Shown here in pieces: positions 35,977-44,734 of a DNA stretch of 64,000 nt (position 1 is the stretch's first letter; the number at the start of each line of letters is the position of its first letter). The stretch is from G963556115 sp963667375 (GTDB taxonomy: Bacteria > Planctomycetota > SZUA-567), in NCBI GenBank assembly GCA_963667375.1, contig OY763323.1, positions 868,001 to 932,000 on the forward strand, read 5' to 3'. The translations under genes and the position numbers were made by a program. The notes under the pieces were generated by a model that saw nothing but the letters and a program-made list of their open reading frames with translations, was not told the origin of the DNA and made no database searches.

Positions 35977-36015
35977 TTTTCGCTTATCTCAAAACATATT
36001 TGAGATAAGCGAAAA
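35977..36015 (+). terminator. Long hairpin between urtA and urtB (partial terminator or stabiliser)
   Basis: A perfect 17-base-pair stem TTTTCGCTTATCTCAAA / TTTGAGATAAGCGAAAA with loop ACATA. Only a short T run follows, so full termination is doubtful. Hairpins after the binding-protein gene are common in ABC operons and protect or enrich that message. Confidence 0.7.
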
Positions 36016-36036
36016 TTTCCAGAAGGTGAACAAATA

Positions 36037-37728
36037 ATGTTATCTAGAACTCTTCATAAATTATATTCTGCAAGCTTAATTATTTTAGCCATTGTTATAA
36101 TAACATCTACAATAATAACACCAGCGAAAGCAGCAGATGAACCGCAAAAATGGAATAATATTGAAGATTATTTCCTTCTGCTTAAAAATACAAATAATAA
36201 GAATAAACGTTTTAAATTATATAATGAAGTTGTAAAAAAGAAACTGACCTCATATGCCGATGCGCTTGACGCTTATAAAAGAGGTGTACTGGCGCTTTAT
36301 GACGGGACACTGGTAATATATGAAAACTCACTCAGCAATTCCGGAGAAAAGGTTTATCCGCTGATATACGCCAAGTCAGGCGAAAAAGTTCTAGGATCCG
36401 ATGGCAACCAGGTGTTGATGAATGCATATACCGATATGCTTAAGGCCAAAAGACCAGACCGCAAAATAATCAGTGAAACTATCAAAGCTTTAAATCTTAG
36501 AAATGAAGATGATATTAAACGGCGTGAAGCCATTCTCGCAGCTGCTGAAAGAATTGATTCTGCAGCACTACCAACATTATATGAATTACAAACTGAAGAT
36601 TCAGTAAATACAGATTATATAAAAGAAGCTATTGCAATTATTGAACTAAATACTTCAACAGATAAAGACATTCTATTAAAAGCTATTAATTCGCTTGCTG
36701 AAACTGGTACAATTCACGCACAAGTTATACTTAGTGATTATCTTAAAGGGCATAAAGATAGTGCTAAAGATATTCAAACGGCAATAAAAACCGCAAAATC
36801 GAGTATCAGCTGGAAGCAGACAATAATCCGATTTATCAGAAATACTTTTGCCGGTTTATCTCTCGGCAGCATTCTTATCTTACTGGCACTAGGTCTTTCT
36901 GTAATTTTCGGTCTTATGGGCGTAATTAACATGGCCCACGGCGAATTTATGATGCTTGGCGCCTTTACAACTTATGTCGTCTGTGAAATTTTCAAAAAAT
37001 ATATGCCCCCCCAATGGTTTGACTATTATTTTATATTTGCAATCCCTTCTGCATTCATTGTTTCAGCCTTGGTCGGATATCTATGCGAACTTATAATTAT
37101 AAAAAAACTATATGGTAGACCATACGAAACAATTCTGGCAACCTGGGGATTATCACTGGTTCTTATACAAACCGTAAGAATACTTTTCGGTGATACACTT
37201 TCCTTAACCCCCCCCTCCTGGCTATCCGGTGGATGGGAAGTAACTCCTGATTTAATTTTACCAATTAATAGAATTTTTATTATTTTATTTTCAACAACCT
37301 GTGTATTTTTATTCTATTTATTAATTCAAAAAACAAAACTCGGATTACTTGTACGAGCAACAACACAAGATCGTCCAACTGCGGATAGTTGTGGAGTTCC
37401 AGTTAGACAAATTGATGGTCTTACATTTGCAATAGGATCAGGACTTGCAGGTTTAGCTGGATGTGCTGTTCCTTTATTTGATAAAATCAATCCAAGTATG
37501 GGACAAAGTTATATTGTAGATAGCTTTATGGTTGTTGTTCTTGGTGGAGTAGGAAAACTAGCAGGTATAGTTTTAGGAGGTTTAGGATTAGGTTTTGTAA
37601 GCAAATATCTAGAACCTATAAGTGGAGCTGTTTATGGGAAAGTAATTGTTTTAATGTTAATTGTAATGTTTTTACAATGGCGCCCATCAGGATTATTTCC
37701 TGCTAGAGGACGTAGTATTGATGATTAA
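36037..37728 (+). CDS. urtB: Urea ABC transporter, permease subunit UrtB
   Basis: A 563-residue inner-membrane protein. The first ~260 residues are an extracytoplasmic helical domain behind a signal-like helix (ASLIILAIVIITSTIITPAK), as in UrtB; the permease starts near 265 with 'TFAGLSLGSILILLALGLSV' and 'MGVINMAHGEFMMLGAF', the LivH-type motif. 'VDSFMVVVLGGVGKLAG' is the conserved C-terminal loop. It forms the urea channel with UrtC. Base use changes inside the gene near 37.33 kb: the upstream part uses C and G at third positions, the downstream part almost only A and T. Confidence 0.93.
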   Translation: MLSRTLHKLYSASLIILAIVIITSTIITPAKAADEPQKWNNIEDYFLLLKNTNNKNKRFKLYNEVVKKKLTSYADALDAYKRGVLALYDGTLVIYENSLSNSGEKVYPLIYAKSGEKVLGSDGNQVLMNAYTDMLKAKRPDRKIISETIKALNLRNEDDIKRREAILAAAERIDSAALPTLYELQTEDSVNTDYIKEAIAIIELNTSTDKDILLKAINSLAETGTIHAQVILSDYLKGHKDSAKDIQTAIKTAKSSISWKQTIIRFIRNTFAGLSLGSILILLALGLSVIFGLMGVINMAHGEFMMLGAFTTYVVCEIFKKYMPPQWFDYYFIFAIPSAFIVSALVGYLCELIIIKKLYGRPYETILATWGLSLVLIQTVRILFGDTLSLTPPSWLSGGWEVTPDLILPINRIFIILFSTTCVFLFYLLIQKTKLGLLVRATTQDRPTADSCGVPVRQIDGLTFAIGSGLAGLAGCAVPLFDKINPSMGQSYIVDSFMVVVLGGVGKLAGIVLGGLGLGFVSKYLEPISGAVYGKVIVLMLIVMFLQWRPSGLFPARGRSIDD

Positions 37729-37774
37729 TAATTAATCCTAATTCTATTTAAGAATAATATAAATTGGAGCAATA

Positions 37775-39262
37775 ATGACCGGCATAGAAAAATTATATTT
37801 ACCAGAAGAAGAATTAGTAGCGCCAGAAATCAAATCGCTAAGATTATGGAGTAAGATTGCTGCTATTTTTATTTTATTCTTTCTTATTCCTGTTTTAGGA
37901 AATTTCGGAATTATGGAAGATCCATTTATTAATAGGCTAGGAAGATATTTATGTTTTGCAATTTGTGCAATTGGTATAGATTTAGCATGGGGGTATACTG
38001 GTATTCTTGGATTATGTCAAGCTATGTTTTTTACCCTAGGTGGTTATGCAATGGCAATGCATTTAAGTTTACCTGAAGGTGGTGGAGATGTCAGATTAGA
38101 ATATCACAACATACCACAATTCTTCTTTTTTAATAATGTTGACGTTCTACCAAAATTTTGGCAACCATTTTCATCATTACCATTTTCTTTTATTGCTTGT
38201 CTTATTATTCCAACCTTAATTGCTTTATGTTTTGGTTTTTTTATTTTTAGAAGTAAAGTTAAAGGCGTTTATTTCACTATAATTACTCAAGCTATTGCTT
38301 GGGGGGCTTATTTAATTTTTTGCAGAAATGAATTACTTCTAGGAGGAACAAATGGCCTAACTAATTTTTATAAAGGACTTAATCAATCTCCTAATTGGAT
38401 TATTGCTCTATATTTAATTTCTGCATTAACTTTAGTACTAGTATATATTTTTGCAAAAAAATTAACATATAGTAGATTAGGAAGATTAATGATAGCTGTT
38501 CGAGATAAACAAATGTTACTTAATTTTATTGGATATAGAGCCTCTTCAGTACAGTTATTTGCTTTTACTCTTTCTGCTTTTATTGCCGGAATTGGTGGAA
38601 TGCTTTATGTCCCTCAAAATGGTATAATAACTCCAAATGTTATGCGTGTAGAAGATTCTATCTGGATGGTTATATGGGTTGCTTTAGGAGGTAGGGGAAA
38701 CATTTGGGGGGCTATAATTGGGGCTTTACTTACAAACTTTGCTTTTTCATTTTTAACTTCTGATCTCCCGAGTGTTTGGCCTTTCATTCAAGGTGGTATG
38801 TTTCTAGCTGTTGTATTAATGTTTCCCGATGGAATCTCAGGGTTATGGAATAAATTTGAAAAAGAACATAAAAAATATAATACTGCATTGTGGAGGTATG
38901 GGTGTGTATTATTAACGATAATCATTGGTTGCATATTATTAAAAACAGATAATAACTTTATTAACTCAAATATCAGTATTCAAATTATTATTTATATATT
39001 AATATTTATTATCGTTGCTATATTATTAATTTCTTCTAAAGAATATTCAGGATTAGCTTTATTAATTATTGGAATTTTCTTTTTACTCGAAATACTAGGA
39101 ATTATGCCAGAAAGTATGAACCAAAATATTTATGATATACCTTTAAAATATCTTATATTTATTGTCAGTATATTATATCCTTTTATTATGAGCTATAGAA
39201 TTAAGAAGAAAACATTATTAAAAACTGTTAATAATAACACTAAAGTAATAGGAGAAGCTTAA
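37775..39262 (+). CDS. urtC: Urea ABC transporter, permease subunit UrtC with extra C-terminal membrane segments
   Basis: A 495-residue permease of the LivM type. 'AWGYTGILGLCQAMFFTLGG' and 'ITQAIAWGAYLIFCRNELLL' then GGTNGLTNF are typical, and 'WVALGGRGNIWGAIIGA' is the cytoplasmic coupling loop. The usual UrtC core ends at about residue 360. The remaining ~135 residues hold about four more hydrophobic stretches (for example IIIYILIFIIVAILLI and LALLIIGIFFLLEILGI), a tail I do not know from UrtC. The whole gene is very AT-rich at third positions. Its stop overlaps the urtD start in TAATG, so translation is coupled. Confidence 0.9.
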   Translation: MTGIEKLYLPEEELVAPEIKSLRLWSKIAAIFILFFLIPVLGNFGIMEDPFINRLGRYLCFAICAIGIDLAWGYTGILGLCQAMFFTLGGYAMAMHLSLPEGGGDVRLEYHNIPQFFFFNNVDVLPKFWQPFSSLPFSFIACLIIPTLIALCFGFFIFRSKVKGVYFTIITQAIAWGAYLIFCRNELLLGGTNGLTNFYKGLNQSPNWIIALYLISALTLVLVYIFAKKLTYSRLGRLMIAVRDKQMLLNFIGYRASSVQLFAFTLSAFIAGIGGMLYVPQNGIITPNVMRVEDSIWMVIWVALGGRGNIWGAIIGALLTNFAFSFLTSDLPSVWPFIQGGMFLAVVLMFPDGISGLWNKFEKEHKKYNTALWRYGCVLLTIIIGCILLKTDNNFINSNISIQIIIYILIFIIVAILLISSKEYSGLALLIIGIFFLLEILGIMPESMNQNIYDIPLKYLIFIVSILYPFIMSYRIKKKTLLKTVNNNTKVIGEA

Positions 39263-40068
39263 TGCCTGATATAAATTCTCTTAACAAAAATACAATTTCT
39301 AAAATAAATGACCATAATATAATAAATTGGGCTGAACATTATTTAATATATCTTAAAAATATTGTCGTAGAATTTGATGGTTTCAAAGCACTTGATATCG
39401 AACATTTTGGTGTTTATTTTAATGATTTACGCGTTGTAATTGGTCCTAATGGCGCTGGAAAATCAACTATGTGTGATATAATTACCAGTAAAACACAAGT
39501 AAAAGAAGGAGATATTTTTTTTAATAAAACCAATATTAAACAATTCAGTGATGTTGAAGTAGCAAGAATGGGTATTGGACGCAAATTTCAAAAACCTACT
39601 GTTTTTGATAGTTTGACTGTACTTGAAAATATGGAGTTAGCTTTACCGAAAGACAGAGGAATAATCCGTAATCTTTGGTCAACACCTCAACGTAATGAAA
39701 TAAATTATATCATGTCTATCCTCGAAAGAGTTGGTCTTGCTGATGCTGTTCATAAAAAAGCACGCTATCTCTCACATGGACAACGTCAATGGCTGGCAAT
39801 CAGTATGGTTATTATTGCCAAACCTAAACTATTACTGGTTGATGAACCAGCTGCAGGGCTTACTGATAAAGAAACAGAACTCACCGCTGAATTACTCTTG
39901 GAACTCAAAGGTGATCATACTATCATCGTAATTGAACATGATATGGACTTTGTAAGAATGCTTAATTCACAGGTAACTGTATTAAATGAAGGGAAAATAC
40001 TTGCTGAAGGATCATTGGATGAAGTTCAAAATAATGAAGAAGTTGTGCAGGCATATCTTGGAAGGTAA
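39262..40068 (+). CDS. urtD: Urea ABC transporter, ATPase UrtD
   Basis: A 268-residue ATPase of the LivG type. Walker A 'GPNGAGKSTMCDIIT', Q loop in 'GRKFQKPTVFDSLTV', signature 'YLSHGQRQWLAISMVI', Walker B 'LLLVDEPAAGLTDKE' and switch His in 'IVIEHDMDFVRML'. The H in place of the first G of LSGGQ is usual for UrtD. An N-terminal ~35 residues (MPDINSLNKNTISKIND) precede the domain. Powers urea import with UrtE. Starts on the urtC stop (TAATG). Confidence 0.93.
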   Translation: MPDINSLNKNTISKINDHNIINWAEHYLIYLKNIVVEFDGFKALDIEHFGVYFNDLRVVIGPNGAGKSTMCDIITSKTQVKEGDIFFNKTNIKQFSDVEVARMGIGRKFQKPTVFDSLTVLENMELALPKDRGIIRNLWSTPQRNEINYIMSILERVGLADAVHKKARYLSHGQRQWLAISMVIIAKPKLLLVDEPAAGLTDKETELTAELLLELKGDHTIIVIEHDMDFVRMLNSQVTVLNEGKILAEGSLDEVQNNEEVVQAYLGR

Positions 40069-40073
40069 AAATA

Positions 40074-40769
40074 ATGTTAAAGATTTCAAATTTAAACTTT
40101 GCCTATGGTGAAGTACAAACTCTACATAATATAAATATGCAAATGATGCCTGGGACTATAACCTGTATAACCGGAAGGAATGGTGTCGGAAAAACTACAT
40201 TATTAAATAATATTATGGGAATATTACAAACTCAGTCAGGAAATATAGAATTGCAAGGTGAAGATATCACTCATCTGGTTGGTAATAAACGTGCTCGCAA
40301 AGGAGTCGCATTAGTTCCACAAGGAAGACATATATTTCCTAAACTTACAGTAGAAGAAAATCTTAAAATTGGTCTGGAAGCACGAATTGATCGTTCTAGA
40401 GATATACCAGAAATAATATATGATCTCTTTCCAATACTAAAACAAATGGGAGGGCGAATGGGAGGGGATCTTTCTGGTGGTCAGCAGCAGCAGCTGGCAA
40501 TTGGACGAGCTCTTGCAGGTGATCCTTTAGCGTTACTTTTAGATGAGCCGACTGAAGGCATACAACCAAATATTATACAACAAATTGGGGAGGTTCTGAC
40601 GGATTTGGCAAAAAATAGAAACTTAATTGTAATAATAGTGGAACAATATCTTGATTTTATCCGTGAAATAGGCGACAATTTTTATTTGATGAATAGAGGT
40701 AAGATTGTTGCCGATGGCGAAATCAATACCTTGACCGATGAACTGGTAACTGAATATTTACATGTATAA
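40074..40769 (+). CDS. urtE: Urea ABC transporter, ATPase UrtE
   Basis: A 231-residue ATPase of the LivF type with Walker A 'TGRNGVGKTTLLNNIMG', 'VALVPQGRHIFPKLTVEENL', signature 'DLSGGQQQQLAIGRALA' and Walker B 'LLLDEPTEGIQPNII'. 'DEPTEGIQPNIIQQI' distinguishes UrtE from LivF. Partner of UrtD. Five bases separate it from urtD and 43 bases separate it from ureAB, with no terminator between, so the transporter and urease genes are probably one transcript. Confidence 0.93.
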   Translation: MLKISNLNFAYGEVQTLHNINMQMMPGTITCITGRNGVGKTTLLNNIMGILQTQSGNIELQGEDITHLVGNKRARKGVALVPQGRHIFPKLTVEENLKIGLEARIDRSRDIPEIIYDLFPILKQMGGRMGGDLSGGQQQQLAIGRALAGDPLALLLDEPTEGIQPNIIQQIGEVLTDLAKNRNLIVIIVEQYLDFIREIGDNFYLMNRGKIVADGEINTLTDELVTEYLHV

Positions 40770-40812
40770 TATTATAATATATCTTTATTACTCTGTTTGA
40801 GGGAATGTTTCC

Positions 40813-41574
40813 ATGCATCTATCACCTAAAGAAATTGAAAAACTCATGCTGCACAATGCCGGTGTTCTTGCTCAAAAAAGATATTGCCGCGGCTTACGTT
40901 TAAATTACGTAGAAGCAATGGCTCTAATTGCAGCGCAGGCTTTGGAATTTATCCGTGACGGTGATTCCGTTGCAACACTTATGGAAAAAGGAAAACAGAT
41001 CCTTGGTATTGCGGAAGTAATGCCAGGAGTAAGTGAGATGATACATGAAGTACAGATAGAAGGAACCTTCAAAGACGGTACAAAACTGCTGACAATACAT
41101 CAGCCGGTATGTGCTGAATGGGGAACAGAAGAACTGGCTCTGCACGGTTCGGGAATGACCAGAACCATAAAACCGGTTGCGGATCAGAATGAAATTCAAG
41201 TTATTCCAGGAGCCATGAGAACTACAGAGGGGACAATCAAACTTAACGTTGACAGAGAAACAAAGATCATATCTGTACTCAATACTGGAGACAGACCGGT
41301 TCAGGTCGGTTCTCATTATCCATTTTTTGAAGTTAATCCACTCCTTGAATTTGACCGTGAAGCGGCATACGGCATGAGGCTTAATCTTCCTTCCGGTACT
41401 GCAGTCAGATTTGAACCGGGTGAAAGCAAGGATATTGAATTGGTCGCCTTAGCCGGTGACAGAATTCAAATTGGAGCTAATGCTCTGGCTGATGGTTCGC
41501 TCGCTGACAATAAAGATGCAGCGCTGGCAAGAATGAATAAACTCGGTTTCAAATCTAAAAAGGCGGGAGAATAA
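40813..41574 (+). CDS. ureAB: Urease gamma and beta subunits fused
   Basis: A 253-residue fusion. Residues 1-100 are the gamma subunit (MHLSPKEIEKLMLHNAGVLA, RLNYVEAMALIAAQALEFIR, VMPGVSEMIHEVQIEGTF). Residues ~125-245 are the beta subunit (IPGAMRTTEGTIKLN, NTGDRPVQVGSHYPFFEVNP, AAYGMRLNLPSGTAVRFEPG). The linker (about 101-125) has no stop or start. Helicobacter has a similar fusion; most bacteria have separate genes. It forms the outer shell of the urease trimer around UreC. Two bases separate it from ureC. Confidence 0.95.
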   Translation: MHLSPKEIEKLMLHNAGVLAQKRYCRGLRLNYVEAMALIAAQALEFIRDGDSVATLMEKGKQILGIAEVMPGVSEMIHEVQIEGTFKDGTKLLTIHQPVCAEWGTEELALHGSGMTRTIKPVADQNEIQVIPGAMRTTEGTIKLNVDRETKIISVLNTGDRPVQVGSHYPFFEVNPLLEFDREAAYGMRLNLPSGTAVRFEPGESKDIELVALAGDRIQIGANALADGSLADNKDAALARMNKLGFKSKKAGE

Positions 41575-41576
41575 AA

Positions 41577-43289
41577 ATGAGTAAAGAAATCAGCAAACAG
41601 GCCTATCTGGACATGTACGGACCAACCGTCGGTGATAAAATAAAACTCGGTGACACAGCTCTGGAAATAGAAGTTGAGAAAGATTACACGACATATGGTG
41701 AAGAGTGTAAATTCGGAGGCGGTAAAGTACTTCGTGACGGTATGGGGCAAGCTGCCGGAGTTGCCCAAAAAGATGCACTTGATACTGTAATCACCAATGC
41801 TCTTATTATTGATTATTCCGGTATATATAAAGCTGATATAGGTATTAAAGACGGTATTATCAAAGGAATCGGTAAAGCCGGTAATCCACATATTATGCCT
41901 AATGTCAATAAAGATATGATAGTTGGCGCCACCACCGAAGCCATTGCCGGTGAAGGAATGATTATTACTGCCGGTGGACTGGATGTACATATTCATTTTA
42001 TCTGTCCGCAACAGATTGAAGAAGCAATAGCCTGTGGTATCACCACCATGATCGGCGGCGGAACCGGTCCTGCTACCGGAACCAATGCGACAACCTGTAC
42101 TCCAGGAGCTTTCAATATTGAAATGATGCTCCGTTCAACCGAACATTATCCATTAAATTTCGGATTTCTCGCTAAAGGAAATTCATCACGCCCTGAAGGA
42201 CTCGAGGAACAGATAGAAGCTGGGGCTTTGGGATTAAAACTCCATGAAGACTGGGGTACTACACCTGCTGCTATTGACAGCTGTCTGAATATTGCTGAGA
42301 AATATGATGTTCAGGTATCAATTCATACCGATACCCTTAATGAAAGCGGCTGTGTTGAAAATACCTGTGCCGCTTTTAAAGGCAGAACCATTCATACCTT
42401 CCATACGGAAGGAGCAGGCGGTGGACACGCTCCGGACATTATCAGATTATGCTCTGAAGCAAATGTTCTTCCTTCATCCACCAATCCTACAATGCCATAT
42501 ACTAAAAATACTATTGATGAACATCTGGATATGCTGATGGTATGCCACCACCTTGATAAAAACATCCCAGAAGATGTTGCTTTCGCTGAAAGCCGTATAC
42601 GCGGTGAAACGATCGCAGCGGAAGATATTCTGCATGACATGGGTGCTTTTTCAATGATGTCTTCTGACTCACAGGCAATGGGAAGAGTAGGGGAAGTCAT
42701 TACTCGAACCTGGCAGGCTGCACATAAAATGAAACTGCAGCGTGGTCCGCTTCCGGAAGATAAAGAAAATGGTAATGATAATTTCAGAGTAAAACGCTAT
42801 ATCGCCAAATATACCATTAATCCGGCAGTAACTCAGGGAATAAGCAATTACGTCGGCAGTGTTGAAGTTGGAAAACTCGCAGACCTGGTACTCTGGAAAC
42901 CGGCTTTCTTCGGCAGTAAACCGGAAATTATTATCAAAGGAGGAATCATTGCTCAAGCTCAGATGGGTGACCCCAACGCATCAATTCCAACTCCTCAACC
43001 ATATTTTACCAGACCTATGTTTGGTGGTTTTGGAAGTGCTGTAGGTATGAGTTCGCTAGTATTTGTTTCTAAAGCCAGTATGAACAATATAGGCAAATAT
43101 AATCTTTGTAAAACTGCGGTACCAGTAAAGAACTGTACTAATATTGGTAAAAAGGATATGCTGTTAAACTCACTTACACCGCATATTGAAGTAGACCCGC
43201 AGGAATACAAAGTTTTTGCAGATGGTGTGCACCTTGTATGTCAACCCGCTACCGAACTGCCTCTGACTCAGAGATATAACTTATTCTAA
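41577..43289 (+). CDS. ureC: Urease alpha subunit (catalytic)
   Basis: A 570-residue nickel enzyme that hydrolyses urea to ammonia and carbamate. All active-site elements are visible: 'GGLDVHIHFICPQQ' (two nickel His), carbamylated Lys in 'AGALGLKLHEDWG', His in 'VSIHTDTLNESG' and 'IHTFHTEGAGGGHAPD', flap 'MVCHHLDKNIPEDVAFAESR', and nickel Asp in 'MMSSDSQAMGR'. Val replaces the usual Thr in GLDTHIHF. Length and motif order are normal. Assembles with the UreAB fusion; needs UreD, F and G for nickel loading. Confidence 0.97.
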   Translation: MSKEISKQAYLDMYGPTVGDKIKLGDTALEIEVEKDYTTYGEECKFGGGKVLRDGMGQAAGVAQKDALDTVITNALIIDYSGIYKADIGIKDGIIKGIGKAGNPHIMPNVNKDMIVGATTEAIAGEGMIITAGGLDVHIHFICPQQIEEAIACGITTMIGGGTGPATGTNATTCTPGAFNIEMMLRSTEHYPLNFGFLAKGNSSRPEGLEEQIEAGALGLKLHEDWGTTPAAIDSCLNIAEKYDVQVSIHTDTLNESGCVENTCAAFKGRTIHTFHTEGAGGGHAPDIIRLCSEANVLPSSTNPTMPYTKNTIDEHLDMLMVCHHLDKNIPEDVAFAESRIRGETIAAEDILHDMGAFSMMSSDSQAMGRVGEVITRTWQAAHKMKLQRGPLPEDKENGNDNFRVKRYIAKYTINPAVTQGISNYVGSVEVGKLADLVLWKPAFFGSKPEIIIKGGIIAQAQMGDPNASIPTPQPYFTRPMFGGFGSAVGMSSLVFVSKASMNNIGKYNLCKTAVPVKNCTNIGKKDMLLNSLTPHIEVDPQEYKVFADGVHLVCQPATELPLTQRYNLF

Positions 43290-43966
43290 TGCCTGTTGCC
43301 GTGCTTAGTAAACTCAGATTATACCAGTTGGCAGATTCAACTCTGCCTACTGGTGGTTTTGTTTTTTCCAGCGGACTGGAATCCATGGCCAGACTGGGTT
43401 GGCTGCGCACCAGTGCTGACATGTATAATTATCTTCTGATACAACTTGAACAGGCATGTACCGCAGAAATTCCTTTTATTAATTCGATCTGTGCAATAAC
43501 CGCTGAGCAGGAATACATCAAGATCTTTGATTATTATAATGCCTTCTGCCAAATAGAAGAGATACGCAGCGCCAGTATACGTCAGGCAAAAAGTTGGATT
43601 GACATACTTGGCGAAATCGAACCAAGTTTTAATATATATAAAAAGACCTTAATCAACTATCCAGGAACTTTACACTATAATCCCGTCTTTGCTTTTTCCT
43701 TACATAAATTAGGCATTACCCTTGAAGAGATTCGTGAATTATATATTTATATTATTCTTCGAGATCAGATTAGTGCTGCGATCCGACTGGGATTAACAGG
43801 CCCGAATAAAGGTGCCGCAATATTAAGTTCAATGCTTACTAAGGCTGCCGATTGTATTCAAATTCACTGCAAACTTCAATATACCGATGCGTTCAGAGCA
43901 AATCCAATGCTTGAAATTGCTCAGGCAAAACATAACAAATTATATACAAAGTTATTCCAGAACTAA
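43289..43966 (+). CDS. ureF: Urease accessory protein UreF
   Basis: A 225-residue cytosolic helical protein that couples UreG to the UreD-urease complex. The family start 'LRLYQLADSTLPTGGFVFSS' and 'GLESMARLGWL' are clear; the rest is divergent, as usual, with 'ISAAIRLGLTGPNKGAAIL' near the end matching the conserved 'SAAVRLGLIGPxxG'. Its ATG overlaps the ureC stop (TAATG). No ureE lies between ureC and ureF, where many operons carry it. Confidence 0.9.
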   Translation: MPVAVLSKLRLYQLADSTLPTGGFVFSSGLESMARLGWLRTSADMYNYLLIQLEQACTAEIPFINSICAITAEQEYIKIFDYYNAFCQIEEIRSASIRQAKSWIDILGEIEPSFNIYKKTLINYPGTLHYNPVFAFSLHKLGITLEEIRELYIYIILRDQISAAIRLGLTGPNKGAAILSSMLTKAADCIQIHCKLQYTDAFRANPMLEIAQAKHNKLYTKLFQN

Positions 43967-43990
43967 TTTCATATTAAAAGGAGCAGAGCA

Positions 43991-44728
43991 ATGCATATGC
44001 ATAATCACCATCATCATGATCACGAACATAGTCACAGCCACAGCCATGAACATGAAAAAATGGAACATCCCGGCCACTTTGAATTACGTGAACTGATACG
44101 CAGTGACAGAGATTATACCAAACGTCAGTTCACTGTAGGTATCGGAGGTCCTGTCGGCAGTGGTAAAACCGCTATAGTAAAAGCTCTATGTGAAAAATTA
44201 CGTAATAAATACAGCCTTGGTGTTGTTACCAATGATATCTTCACCAAAGAAGATGCTGAATTTTTAACCCGCAACCAAGCTCTTGAACCAGAGCGCATAA
44301 TTGCGGTTGAAACCGGAGGCTGTCCACATGCTGCAATTCGCGAAGACATATCAATGAATATTGAAGCCTTAAATCTGCTCATGAAACGTTTTGATGGTAA
44401 AATTGATCTACTTTTTCTTGAAAGTGGCGGAGATAATCTCGCTGCACACTACAGCCGTGAACTCGCTGATTATTCAATTTATGTTATTGATGTCTCCGGC
44501 GGGGATAAAATACCCCGTAAAGGAGGTCCGGGAATTACCCAGTCCGATTTACTCGTCATTAATAAAACCGATCTGGCAGAGATCATCGGCGCTGATCTTG
44601 GTGTTATGGAGCGCGATGCAAAAACTATGCGCGGTACTGGACCGACACTGTTTACTCAGGCTAAAAATGATATCGGAGTAGATGAAATAATAGCTCATAT
44701 TTTAAAAGCAAAAGCAGACAGTATATAA
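43991..44728 (+). CDS. ureG: Urease accessory GTPase UreG with His-rich N terminus
   Basis: A 245-residue SIMIBI GTPase that delivers nickel. The first 29 residues contain 14 His (MHMHNHHHHDHEHSHSHSHE), then the normal domain starts at about 40: P-loop 'GIGGPVGSGKTAIVKAL', 'GVVTNDIFTKEDAEFL', metal site 'ETGGCPHAAIREDIS' (Cys-Pro-His), 'LLFLESGGDNLAAHYS' and 'LLVINKTDLAEIIGADL'. Standard UreG is about 200 residues. The His tail can store or hand over nickel, and may replace UreE, which is absent here. Twenty-four bases from ureF. Confidence 0.95.
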   Translation: MHMHNHHHHDHEHSHSHSHEHEKMEHPGHFELRELIRSDRDYTKRQFTVGIGGPVGSGKTAIVKALCEKLRNKYSLGVVTNDIFTKEDAEFLTRNQALEPERIIAVETGGCPHAAIREDISMNIEALNLLMKRFDGKIDLLFLESGGDNLAAHYSRELADYSIYVIDVSGGDKIPRKGGPGITQSDLLVINKTDLAEIIGADLGVMERDAKTMRGTGPTLFTQAKNDIGVDEIIAHILKAKADSI

Positions 44729-44734
44729 TAAATA

